Below are positions 1 to 7,953 of a stretch of DNA of 31,033 nt, piece after piece. The stretch lies in assembly GCA_964647705.1 (NCBI GenBank), contig CAZYIW010000013.1, positions 1 through 31,033 of the forward strand, written 5' to 3'. Origin of the DNA: CAZYIW01 sp964647705. GTDB taxonomy: Bacteria > Pseudomonadota > Gammaproteobacteria > PS1 > Pseudothioglobaceae. Made by a program: the position numbers and the translations under genes. Position 1 is the first letter of the stretch, and each line of letters starts with the position of its first letter. The notes beneath the pieces were generated by a model. The model saw only the letters and a list, made by a program, of their open reading frames with translations, ran no database searches and was not told where the DNA came from.

Positions 1-2
1 AA

Positions 3-104
3 CTGCCGGATGATTTGAAAAACAAGGCCAGTGAAATGTTACTTGGATTTGATGTTGATTATGATAATGATAGCTGGGAAGTTTTTGATATCAGACCAAT
101 ATAA
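3..104 (+). CDS. C-terminal end of an unidentified protein
   Basis: An open frame enters from the left edge and ends at a TAA at 102-104, leaving 33 codons rich in Asp and Asn. The last residues read SWEVFDIRPI. I do not recognise the family. It lies 39 bp upstream of the aldolase/dehydrogenase fusion on the same strand, so it may be the first visible gene of the nucleoside-salvage cluster, but the fragment is too short to assign a function. Confidence 0.5.
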   Translation: MPDDLKNKASEMLLGFDVDYDNDSWEVFDIRPI

Positions 105-143
105 CCTGTATTAAAATATATACTTTTTTTAAATAATTCCTGT

Positions 144-2120
144 ATGGCTAAAAACTTGTGGTCTGACAAAGAGGCCAGTAAATTTAATGATGAATTGGCA
201 CTACGAGTTTATACATCTAGACTATTAGGTCAAGACACATCTTTAGTGCTTCATGGTGGTGGTAATACTTCAGTAAAAATTACTGAGAAAAATATTGCAA
301 ATGAAGATGAAGATGTACTTTATGTAAAAGGCAGTGGATGGGATTTGGTATCCATTGAAAAGGCGGGTTTTTCTCCAGTGCGTATAGAACATATGCTAAA
401 ACTTGCTAAACTTGATGAGCTCTCTGATCCGCAAATGGTTAATGAGCTTAAAACCCAGTTAACTGATTCATCCGCCCCTGCGCCTTCAGTTGAAACAATA
501 CTTCATGCAATTTTGCCATTTAAATACGTTGATCACACGCATGCCGATGCTGTTGTAACTATATCAAACACTGAAAATGGTGAAAACAAAATTAAAGAGA
601 TTTACGGTGATAAAGTGGTTATTGTGCCGTATGTCATGCCTGGTTTTGACTTGGCGAAAGACGTGGATAGGTTGTTTTCTCAATATGCCACAGAAAAAAC
701 AAAAGGCATGGTCTTATTAAACCACGGTATTTTTTCATTTGGAAATAGTGCAAAAGAGTCGTATGATCGAATGATTAATTTGGTTAATATGGCAGAAGCT
801 TATCTGAAATCTAATAATGCTTGGAAAATAACCAAACCTACCAATAAAATCACCTCTAACAAAATTTCCCTAAGTGTTGCCCAATTGAGAAGAAACGTAT
901 CAAAGTCAATTGGCCACCCTATACTTTTTAACATAACAAACAGTCAGCACGGATTAGAATTTTCTAATCGTAACAACGTAAAAGAAATTGCCACAAGAGG
1001 GCCTGTTACACCAGATCATGTAATACGAACTAAACGCATACCAATGATTGGTCGTGATGTTGATTTATATGCGCAAGAATATAAGCAATATTTTGATACG
1101 TACGAGCCCAAAGCAAAAGAAAGAAAAACTATACTAGATTCTGCTCCACGTGTAATTTTAGATCAAGAATTTGGCCTTTGCGCAGTAGGTAAAAATATGA
1201 GTGAGATTGGCATTATTGCTGATTTATACGAACATACGATTGAATGCATCACAAAGGCTGAAAAACTAGGGGGATGGAAGGCTTTGCCAGCTAATGATAT
1301 TTTTGATCTGGAATATTGGGACCTAGAGCAAGCAAAACTACAAAAAAGTGGTGAAAATCCTGAATTTCAAGGCGAAGTTGTATTAATCACTGGCGCTGCA
1401 TCTGGAATTGGAAAATCTTGCGTTGAGTCTTTTCTTAAACGCGGAAGTGCTGTAATAGGTATCGATTTAGACGAGTCTATTAAAGTAACATCAGACAATA
1501 ATAATTATCTTGGTCTAACTTGTGATATTACCGACGAAAACAAACTTAAATCAGCAATAGAAACTGGCGTTCGACAATTTGGTGGTATCGACATGGTGAT
1601 ACTTAATGCTGGAATATTTCCTAGTGGAAAAAAAGTTGCAGAACTACCTATTGAAGAGTGGCGCAAAGTATTTTCAATTAACCTTGATGCAAATTTAACG
1701 CTACTTCGTGAAGTTTATCCATTGTTGCAACTTGCTCCAAACAAAGGTCGTGTAGTAGTAATTGGTTCTAAAAATGTTCCAGCTCCAGGGCCAGGGGCAG
1801 CAGCTTACTCATCATCAAAAGCTGCACTTAATCAATTAATGCGCGTATTGGCAATGGAATGGGGAAATGACGGAATCAGAATCAACTCTGTGCATCCGAA
1901 CGCTGTATTTGACACTGCTATTTGGACTGACGATGTACTATCCTCAAGAGCTAAACATTACGGGTTAAGCATTAATGAATACAAAACCAATAACGTAATG
2001 AAAGTTGAAGTTACTAGCAAAAATGTAGCAGAATTAGCTGCAGAAATGTGTGGTGTATTATTTGCAAAAACAACTGCTGCACAGGTACCAGTTGATGGTG
2101 GAAATGACAGAGTTATATAA
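144..2120 (+). CDS. Bifunctional class II aldolase / short-chain dehydrogenase fusion
   Basis: 658 residues in two enzyme modules. The N-terminal part (about 20-330) is a class II aldolase/adducin domain: GGGNTSVK near residue 40, SVET with a likely catalytic Glu, a zinc-binding DHTHAD with H131 and H133, and a third ligand H194 in LLNHGIFSFG. The C-terminal part (about 408-658) is a classical SDR: nucleotide motif TGAASGIG from T416, a NAG motif, and catalytic YSSSK with Y555 and K559. Such fusions are usually annotated as rhamnulose-1-phosphate aldolase/alcohol dehydrogenase-like. The three genes downstream (MTA phosphorylase, apt, mtnA) point instead to 5-methylthioribulose-1-phosphate or 5-deoxyribulose-1-phosphate as substrate. 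The aldolase would release dihydroxyacetone phosphate and an aldehyde, which the SDR half would reduce. The domain assignment is firm; the substrate is inference. Confidence 0.88.
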   Translation: MAKNLWSDKEASKFNDELALRVYTSRLLGQDTSLVLHGGGNTSVKITEKNIANEDEDVLYVKGSGWDLVSIEKAGFSPVRIEHMLKLAKLDELSDPQMVNELKTQLTDSSAPAPSVETILHAILPFKYVDHTHADAVVTISNTENGENKIKEIYGDKVVIVPYVMPGFDLAKDVDRLFSQYATEKTKGMVLLNHGIFSFGNSAKESYDRMINLVNMAEAYLKSNNAWKITKPTNKITSNKISLSVAQLRRNVSKSIGHPILFNITNSQHGLEFSNRNNVKEIATRGPVTPDHVIRTKRIPMIGRDVDLYAQEYKQYFDTYEPKAKERKTILDSAPRVILDQEFGLCAVGKNMSEIGIIADLYEHTIECITKAEKLGGWKALPANDIFDLEYWDLEQAKLQKSGENPEFQGEVVLITGAASGIGKSCVESFLKRGSAVIGIDLDESIKVTSDNNNYLGLTCDITDENKLKSAIETGVRQFGGIDMVILNAGIFPSGKKVAELPIEEWRKVFSINLDANLTLLREVYPLLQLAPNKGRVVVIGSKNVPAPGPGAAAYSSSKAALNQLMRVLAMEWGNDGIRINSVHPNAVFDTAIWTDDVLSSRAKHYGLSINEYKTNNVMKVEVTSKNVAELAAEMCGVLFAKTTAAQVPVDGGNDRVI

Positions 2121-2143
2121 TTTTGAAAATATAAATAAATATT

Positions 2144-3022
2144 ATGAGTAGTAAAGACACAGTTCTTGGAATTATTGGTGGCAGTGGTGTTTATGATATT
2201 GATGGTCTGAGCAATACTTATTGGAAAAAAATTAAATCTCCTTTTGGCGAAACTTCTGACGAATTGTTATTTGGTGAACTTGATGGGCAACAAATGGTGT
2301 TTTTACCAAGACATGGACGTGGCCACAAGATTCCGCCATCAGAAATTAACTTCCGCGCCAATATTGATGCTTTAAAAAGAGTAGGCGTTACTGATATTAT
2401 TTCAGTGAGTGCTGTTGGATCTTTAAAAGAAGAGTTGATTCCAGGTACGTTTGTTATTGTTGATCAATTTATTGATAGAACGTTCGCTAGAAATAAAAGT
2501 TTTTTTGAAACAGGTCTAGTTGCACATGTTTCTATGGCACATCCAGTATGCACTAGACTAGGTAAACATCTTGAAATGGTGGCAAAAAGCAATGATATTA
2601 ATGTTGTACGTGGTGGAACATATATTGTAATGGAAGGTCCACAATTTTCATCTGTTGCAGAATCAGAGCTATATCGTAACTGGGGTTGCGATGTTATAGG
2701 CATGACAAATATGCCAGAGGCAAAATTAGCTCGTGAAGCTGAGATGTGTTATGCTACTGTTGCTATGGTTACAGATTACGACTGCTGGCATGAGGACCAT
2801 GATAATGTTACTGTAGATGCAATTATAAAAGTACTTTTGGCTAACGCTGACAATGCCAGATCTTTGGTTAAAAACGTTGCTCCAATAATTAATAATGATT
2901 CATCTGCATGTACATGTGGATGTAAATCTAGTTTAGACAATGCTATTATCACAGCACCCGATTCTAGAGATAAAAATATAGTAAAAAAACTTGAAGCAAT
3001 TGCTGGAAGAGTGCTTAAATAA
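2144..3022 (+). CDS. mtnP: S-methyl-5'-thioadenosine phosphorylase
   Basis: 292 residues of the MTAP/PNP family. It phosphorolyses methylthioadenosine (a by-product of polyamine synthesis and other SAM chemistry) to adenine and 5-methylthioribose-1-phosphate. Visible signatures are GGSGVYDIDGL near the N-terminus, the phosphate/substrate segment PRHGRGHKIPPSEINFRAN, SAVGSL, VMEGPQFSS, and GMTNMPEAKLAREAEMCYA followed by VTDYDCWHED, all as in true MTAPs. A CTCGC cluster lies near the C-terminus. It starts 23 bp after the aldolase fusion and is followed 21 bp later by apt, whose product would reuse the adenine. The Shine-Dalgarno is weak (AT-rich leader), so translation may be partly coupled to the gene upstream. 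Confidence 0.93.
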   Translation: MSSKDTVLGIIGGSGVYDIDGLSNTYWKKIKSPFGETSDELLFGELDGQQMVFLPRHGRGHKIPPSEINFRANIDALKRVGVTDIISVSAVGSLKEELIPGTFVIVDQFIDRTFARNKSFFETGLVAHVSMAHPVCTRLGKHLEMVAKSNDINVVRGGTYIVMEGPQFSSVAESELYRNWGCDVIGMTNMPEAKLAREAEMCYATVAMVTDYDCWHEDHDNVTVDAIIKVLLANADNARSLVKNVAPIINNDSSACTCGCKSSLDNAIITAPDSRDKNIVKKLEAIAGRVLK

Positions 3023-3043
3023 AAGCGAATTAAGGAGATAGTT

Positions 3044-3571
3044 ATGCCAATCAAATCACGTATTAGAACAATTAAGCATTATCCAAAAGAAGGCATAATG
3101 TTTAGAGATTTCACTACCTTGTTGCAAGATCCGGTTGGTTTTCGCATAAGTATTGACGAGCTACATTCTAGATACAAAGATATGAAAATCGATAAAGTTG
3201 TCGGCATTGAATCTCGTGGATTTATTATGGGCGCCCCGCTTGCATATCTACTCGGTGTTGGTTTTGTGCCAATTAGAAAACAGGGTAAGCTGCCTGCAGA
3301 AACCGTTGGACAAGATTACGAATTAGAGTATGGAGTTGACAGAATTGAAATACATACCGATGCAATCAATCCTGGTGAAAAAGTACTTATTGTTGATGAT
3401 CTTATTGCTACAGGCGGTACTGCTGAAGCCGCGGTAAAGCTTATTCAAGAAATGAAGGGTGAGGTTATAGAATGTTGTTTTGTTATCGATCTTCCTGATA
3501 TCGGCGGTAGGGCTCGTCTAGAAGCTATGGGACAGAAAGTGTTCGCACAATGCGAATTTGAAGGTGAGTAA
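3044..3571 (+). CDS. apt: Adenine phosphoribosyltransferase
   Basis: 175 residues, the usual length for bacterial APRT. It converts adenine plus PRPP to AMP and PPi. The PRPP-binding signature is VLIVDDLIATGGTAEAA; upstream are FRDFTTLL, GIESRGFIMGAPLAY and the RKQGKLP loop, all typical of APRT. A strong Shine-Dalgarno (AAGGAG at 3032-3037) sits 6 bp before the ATG. Its stop codon abuts the mtnA start. Placed between MTA phosphorylase and mtnA, it should recycle the adenine released in the first step. Confidence 0.95.
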   Translation: MPIKSRIRTIKHYPKEGIMFRDFTTLLQDPVGFRISIDELHSRYKDMKIDKVVGIESRGFIMGAPLAYLLGVGFVPIRKQGKLPAETVGQDYELEYGVDRIEIHTDAINPGEKVLIVDDLIATGGTAEAAVKLIQEMKGEVIECCFVIDLPDIGGRARLEAMGQKVFAQCEFEGE

Positions 3572-4612
3572 ATGAGTGAAAAAATTGAAACTTTAAGATG
3601 GAATAATGATCATTTTGAAATGATAGATCAGCGCATATTGCCTGCTGATTTTAAATATATATCCTACACTAGTGCATCATCTGTGGCAGAAGGTATACGT
3701 GATATGGTTGTACGTGGTGCACCAGCAATTGGCTGCGCAGCAGCTTACGGTGTCGCACTTGCAGCACTAAAATTACAAGATACCGACAGTGAAAAGTTTA
3801 CAAAAGGTATGGGGCAAGCATTTGAAGTATTGGCAAAAAGTCGTCCAACTGCTGTTAATTTATTCTGGGCGCTTGACCGTATGAAATCAGTAATGAATAA
3901 TGCCAAAGGGCCAATAATAGAGATTGCAAACACTTTGCTCAAAGAGGCTCATGAAATTAAAAGAGAAGATATTGAAATTAATAGAGCGATGGGAAGTAAT
4001 GGCGCAGCATTACTTGATGATGGTGCTCGTGTTTTAACACATTGCAATGCTGGAGCTCTTGCGACAGCAGGACATGGAACTGCCTTAGGAGTTTTTAGAT
4101 CTGCAATAGAATCAGGAAAAAAAATAGCGGTTATTGCTGATGAAACCCGCCCATTTTTACAAGGTGCACGCTTAACAGCATGGGAAATGGTGCAAGAAAA
4201 TATTCCAGTTACACTAATATCTGACAATATGTCTGGTCATCTAATGAGCCATGGGGAGATTGATGCAGTAGTTGTTGGTACAGATAGAGTTGCTGGAAAT
4301 GGCGATGTGGCAAATAAAATCGGCACGTATATGGTTGCGGTTTTGGCAAAACGTCACAACATTCCTTTTTATGTGGCCTGCCCCTTATCAACTATTGACA
4401 GATCAATTACAAGTGGTGGCGATATTCCTATTGAAGAACGTCCAATAGAGGAAGTGACCGGATACAGAAGTTGTCAGTGGGCGGCTGAAGGAATTGAAGT
4501 ACGAAATCCTGCATTTGACGTTACACCCTCAGAATTAGTAACAGGCTTAATAACTGAAAAAGGTGTGGTGCTAAATCCAACAACTGAAAAGATCAACCAG
4601 CTATTTTCCTAG
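3572..4612 (+). CDS. mtnA: S-methyl-5-thioribose-1-phosphate isomerase
   Basis: 346 residues of the MtnA / eIF2B-alpha-like family. It isomerises 5-methylthioribose-1-phosphate to 5-methylthioribulose-1-phosphate. Diagnostic segments are MVVRGAPAIGCAAAYG, THCNAGALATAGHGTALG with the catalytic Cys, IADETRPFLQGARLTAWE, VVGTDRVAGNGDVANKIGTY with the catalytic Asp, and ACPLSTID. The ATG follows the apt stop with no spacer, so the two are almost certainly translationally coupled. No mtnB, mtnC, mtnD or mtnK is visible; the aldolase fusion at the start of the cluster is the obvious candidate for the next step. Confidence 0.95.
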   Translation: MSEKIETLRWNNDHFEMIDQRILPADFKYISYTSASSVAEGIRDMVVRGAPAIGCAAAYGVALAALKLQDTDSEKFTKGMGQAFEVLAKSRPTAVNLFWALDRMKSVMNNAKGPIIEIANTLLKEAHEIKREDIEINRAMGSNGAALLDDGARVLTHCNAGALATAGHGTALGVFRSAIESGKKIAVIADETRPFLQGARLTAWEMVQENIPVTLISDNMSGHLMSHGEIDAVVVGTDRVAGNGDVANKIGTYMVAVLAKRHNIPFYVACPLSTIDRSITSGGDIPIEERPIEEVTGYRSCQWAAEGIEVRNPAFDVTPSELVTGLITEKGVVLNPTTEKINQLFS

Positions 4613-4697
4613 ACGTCTATAGTTTTTTAAGCATTCGGCTAATTATAGCTTAAATTAGTTTGTATTATCAATACCACTTCATAGATATATAAAAAAA

Positions 4698-4726
4698 TAC
4701 ACAGACTCAATTGAAAGGGTGATAAT
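4698..4726 (+). promoter_or_regulatory. Possible sigma-70 promoter of the 6S RNA gene
   Basis: A GATAAT -10-like hexamer at 4721-4726 lies 7 bp before the inferred 6S 5' end, with a weak -35-like TACACA at 4698-4703 (17 bp spacer). The spacing is right but the -35 is poor. The rest of the 4613-4733 interval shows only AT-rich sequence and no convincing terminator for mtnA. Confidence 0.35.
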
Positions 4727-4733
4727 GTTAATC

Positions 4734-4907
4734 ATCTATTGTGTTTGTGTTTGATTATATCCCCTGAGCCGATTAAAAACACATCATAGGAGATGAGATA
4801 GCTTACTATTGTGCAAGCCCACCATGAAGCGGGAAGCCTACGGTAATCTTCGAACTTCCGCCTTGAGCCTTATGGTTCAGGTTCTGTTCAACACGGCACA
4901 ATGGATT
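4734..4907 (+). ncRNA. ssrS: 6S RNA
   Basis: About 174 nt. The segment CCCCTGAGCCGAT at 4761-4773 is identical to a conserved part of E. coli 6S RNA, and CCTTGAGCC...GGTTCAGG at 4861-4881 resembles the conserved 3'-side segment. The ends pair into the expected closing stem: TCTATTGTG...TGTGTT near 4735-4751 with AACACGGCACAATGGA near 4890-4905. 6S RNA sequesters sigma-70 RNA polymerase by mimicking an open promoter. The location directly upstream of a 5-formyl-THF cyclo-ligase gene is the classic gammaproteobacterial ssrS-ygfA arrangement. The exact ends are estimated from the closing stem. Confidence 0.87.
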
Positions 4908-4931
4908 CTTAATTCAGCATATAATTCAGAT

Positions 4932-5486
4932 ATGCCATCAATCAGACATTCCCTTCGAGAAAAAAGACGCGCCATTCCAAATAACAAACGCGCGCAATAC
5001 GCACGATCGCTACTACACCAAATCCAAAAATTAACAAATTTTCAAAATGGCCAAAAAGTGGCGATTTTCTTGCCAAATGATGGGGAAATTAACCCAAAAA
5101 TGATTGAAAACTTCCTTAAAAATCATGGAATTTGCATTTATTTGCCGATATTATTCGGTAAAAGTCTTAAATTTGCAAAAATGGGTAAAAATTTTAGAAA
5201 AAATCGATTTTCCATCCCAGAACCAGTAAATACACCTATTTTGAGTGCCAATCGTATGAATATTGTCTTTATGCCTTTGGTGGGTTTTGATCAAAATAAA
5301 AATCGCATTGGCATGGGTGGTGGTTTTTATGATCGCACCCTTGCATTTAAAAAAAGACAAAAGATTTTTAACTGCCCTAAGTTAATTGGCTTGGCTTTTG
5401 ATTGTCAAAAAGTCGATCGAATTAAAAAACAACCTTGGGACGTAACACTGGATTTGGTTGTCACTCCGTCAAAGATTTACCGATAG
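4932..5486 (+). CDS. ygfA: 5-formyltetrahydrofolate cyclo-ligase
   Basis: 184 residues from the ATG at 4932. Converts 5-formyl-THF to 5,10-methenyl-THF using ATP. Family marks are the basic N-terminal SLREKRRAIP, the central VFMPLVGFD, and GMGGGFYDRTL near the C-terminus, followed by PWDVTLDLVVTP. The frame stays open upstream to 4809, but that extension lies inside the 6S RNA and lacks family similarity, so the start at 4932 is preferred. The gene begins 24 bp after the 6S 3' end and may be co-transcribed with it, as in E. coli. Its last 26 bp overlap the end of the convergent monooxygenase gene. Confidence 0.9.
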   Translation: MPSIRHSLREKRRAIPNNKRAQYARSLLHQIQKLTNFQNGQKVAIFLPNDGEINPKMIENFLKNHGICIYLPILFGKSLKFAKMGKNFRKNRFSIPEPVNTPILSANRMNIVFMPLVGFDQNKNRIGMGGGFYDRTLAFKKRQKIFNCPKLIGLAFDCQKVDRIKKQPWDVTLDLVVTPSKIYR

Positions 5487-6627
5487 CCCTGTCTTGAAAA
5501 AAAGATTTAAGCGCCGGCACTTCATCAATCACATTCATACCAAACCCTCTTAACCAACGCATTGGTTCGGAGTTTTCTTTATAGATCCAATTAAGGCCAG
5601 TCATGGTTTTTGCCATTAACTCGTTATCCAAACGTCTGGCACGGGCATATTTTCGCAATACAAGATAATCGCCCAAAGGTTTGTTTTTGTGTTGTTTGAT
5701 TTGACTTGAGAGCTCATCACAATCTGCAAATCCCAAATTAACCCCTTGTCCAGCCAACGGGTGAATGTTATGAGCAGCATCGCCAATCAGTGCCAAGTTT
5801 GCTTTGACATAATCTTTTGCACTGCGTTCAATCAGCGGAAAAGACTGAATATCGCTCAATACTTTAAACAAACCAAATCGATATTCAACCCCTTCGGATA
5901 GGCGCTTAGCAAAGGTTTTTTTGTCTAAATTTATCAGTTGATCTGCCAGGTGATTTTCGGCCGACCAAACAATGGAGGCTTGCTTGTCTTCTAGGGGTAA
6001 GAGTGCGATGATACTATCGGATAAAAAGCGTTGCCATGTTGTTTGATTAAAGGTTTTTTCACTGGCAATATTACAAACAATGGCTTTTTGCCCATAATCA
6101 TTTTCGCTGTATTCGATGCCTGCCAAATCGCGAATACGAGAACGCGCACCATCTGCGCCGATTAATAATTTTGTACTCAGACTGGTTTTATCGTCTAGGT
6201 GTATTTGATAACCTTCATCGATTTGATCGATACTTTCAAGTTTAGCGTTAAGAAATCGTACTTGTGTTTTTTTAAGCGCATTAAAAAGTGCGGATTGGAT
6301 GGCATCATTTTCAATAATATGCCCCAAGTATGGCAGATCGTCATCTTTGGCGTCAAAACTTAAATTGCCATGAGAGTTTTGATCCCAAACTTTGGTTTGA
6401 GTAAAAGCGCTTTTGCGTTTAATCTGATCCCAAGCGCCAATGCGTGTTAGAAAATCTTGTGATTTGGGGGTGATGGCACTAACGCGTGTGTGAAATTTGC
6501 TATCTAGGTTAGGGTTGGGTTCGTTAGGCTCTACAATGGCCATTGAGAAGTCTTCATCTGCCATCGACAAAGCAAACGCCTGCCCCACCATAGCACCGCC
6601 CACAATCACAACATCAAAGTTATGCAT
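5461..6627 (-). CDS. UbiH/UbiF/VisC-family FAD-dependent monooxygenase (ubiquinone biosynthesis)
   Basis: 388 residues from the ATG at 6627. Visible are the N-terminal FAD Rossmann motif VVIVGGAMVGQAFAL, the central GADGARSRIR (DG motif) and the second FAD motif GDAAHNIHPLAGQGVNLG, which together define the UbiH/UbiI/UbiF/COQ6 hydroxylases acting on the ubiquinone ring. Which ring position is hydroxylated cannot be read from sequence. Proximity to ssrS-ygfA recalls the E. coli pepP-ubiH-visC/ssrS-ygfA region. A TTG at 6642 is also in frame, but the ATG at 6627 puts the FAD fold at the usual distance from the N-terminus and overlaps the pmbA stop, which suggests coupling. Confidence 0.88.
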   Translation of the reverse strand: MHNFDVVIVGGAMVGQAFALSMADEDFSMAIVEPNEPNPNLDSKFHTRVSAITPKSQDFLTRIGAWDQIKRKSAFTQTKVWDQNSHGNLSFDAKDDDLPYLGHIIENDAIQSALFNALKKTQVRFLNAKLESIDQIDEGYQIHLDDKTSLSTKLLIGADGARSRIRDLAGIEYSENDYGQKAIVCNIASEKTFNQTTWQRFLSDSIIALLPLEDKQASIVWSAENHLADQLINLDKKTFAKRLSEGVEYRFGLFKVLSDIQSFPLIERSAKDYVKANLALIGDAAHNIHPLAGQGVNLGFADCDELSSQIKQHKNKPLGDYLVLRKYARARRLDNELMAKTMTGLNWIYKENSEPMRWLRGFGMNVIDEVPALKSFFQDRAIGKSLTE

Positions 6628-7942
6628 CTCCCTCACCGGCAATGGTCATCTCATTAATCAATACTGAGCCAACCTTGATATTGTGGCGCGGGTCTATATC
6701 GTTACCAATGTGGCTGATGCCCAGTAGCATGTCCTTTAAATTACTGGCAATGGTTAGGCCTGATACAGGATACTGAATCTCGCCGTTCTCCACCCAAAGC
6801 CCTGTCGCACCGCGTGAATAATCGCCAGTGGTGGCATTCACACCCTGACCCATCAGCTCGGTGATTACCAAACCTTTGCCCATAGAACGAATCATCGCAC
6901 TCAATCCACCCTCAAATGGATGCTTAATAATGACATTGTTAACACCGCCAGCATTGGCGGTTGTTTGTCTGCCTAATTGATTGGCTGAATACTGCCCCAT
7001 GACATAGCTAACAACACGGCCATCTTTGACAAAATATTGCTTTCGCTTGAGTACGCCATTTTGATCAAAGGCTTTGGCGCCAATGGTTTTTTTGGCCAAT
7101 GGATTTTCCTCTACGCCAATTCCTTGTGGCAATACCAATTGATCAATACTGTCTAATAAAAAAGTAGATTTTTTGTATTGTCTGGACCCACCCAAAGCAC
7201 CTAAAAGTTCTCTAAAAATACCGTTAGACAATCTCGGCGTGAATATCACTGGGCATTTTTGTGATGCCAAGGGCTGTGCGCCAAGTTTGCGTTGTGCCAG
7301 CTCAGCGGCTTTAACACCGACCTGATGAGGCGCATCTAGATCATTGGCATCAAGCGCACTGGAGTATTCATACGCTGTTTGCATGTCGGTGCCTTTTTTG
7401 GCAATGAGTGAGGCGTGCAGGGAATGTTTGGTTGAGCGTTGTGTGGCTATCAAACCATTGGAGTTTGCGTAAAGGGATTGACCTTGAAAGCTGGACACTT
7501 CTGCTCCATCAGAATTGTCTATATTGGCTTGCTCCAAACCTGCGTTTTCACATTCTTTGGCAATATCAATACTGTGTTTTGAATCCAGCTCCCAAGGGTG
7601 ATACAGATCTAAGTCTGGAGCCTCAAAGGCCATCAATTCTTTTGGTGCTAAGCCATTAAATGGATCTTCTTGTGTGTATTTTGCAATTAAGCAAGCCGAT
7701 TCAATGGTTTGTTCTAAGCTTTGTGCTGATAGATCTACACTAGAAGCGTGTCCTTTCTTTTGCCCAAAATATACATTGATATCAAAACTTTTGTCCAAAT
7801 GGTATTGCAGGGTTTCTACCTTGCCAAGACGCACAGCCGTTGATACGCCAGAGCTGTTGCTCAGAGAAATTTCATAATCACTGACCGAGTGTTTTTTGAT
7901 TAAATCAATGGCCAGTTGTGCACTTTTTTCTAATGAAGACAT
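6620..7942 (-). CDS. pmbA: PmbA/TldE-type subunit of the TldD/TldE protease
   Basis: 440 residues, typical for PmbA (TldE). The C-terminal part carries GDYSRGATGLWVENGEIQYP and ISHIGNDID, hallmark segments of the TldD/PmbA family. No HExxxH metal site is visible, as expected: the TldD partner holds it while TldE is the non-catalytic half. In other bacteria the pair matures microcin B17 and processes modified peptides; its general role is unclear. tldD is not in this window. It starts 11 bp after the upstream membrane-protein gene and overlaps the downstream monooxygenase start. Confidence 0.93.
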   Translation of the reverse strand: MSSLEKSAQLAIDLIKKHSVSDYEISLSNSSGVSTAVRLGKVETLQYHLDKSFDINVYFGQKKGHASSVDLSAQSLEQTIESACLIAKYTQEDPFNGLAPKELMAFEAPDLDLYHPWELDSKHSIDIAKECENAGLEQANIDNSDGAEVSSFQGQSLYANSNGLIATQRSTKHSLHASLIAKKGTDMQTAYEYSSALDANDLDAPHQVGVKAAELAQRKLGAQPLASQKCPVIFTPRLSNGIFRELLGALGGSRQYKKSTFLLDSIDQLVLPQGIGVEENPLAKKTIGAKAFDQNGVLKRKQYFVKDGRVVSYVMGQYSANQLGRQTTANAGGVNNVIIKHPFEGGLSAMIRSMGKGLVITELMGQGVNATTGDYSRGATGLWVENGEIQYPVSGLTIASNLKDMLLGISHIGNDIDPRHNIKVGSVLINEMTIAGEGDA

Positions 7943-7953
7943 GATTAGCGATT

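Noticed and set aside
4613..4640. Terminator after mtnA (short palindrome TAGACGTCTA followed by a T-run)
   Set aside because: The palindrome has no room for a loop and only about three pairs form with one, so it is not a credible intrinsic terminator.
4809..4931. N-terminal extension of the cyclo-ligase frame to an ATG at 4809
   Set aside because: The extension lies within the 6S RNA, has no family similarity, and the ATG at 4932 gives a normal-length protein starting MPSIRHSLREKRR.
6628..6642. TTG start for the UbiH-family gene
   Set aside because: It adds five residues before the normal FAD-fold start; the ATG at 6627 overlapping the pmbA stop is more likely.
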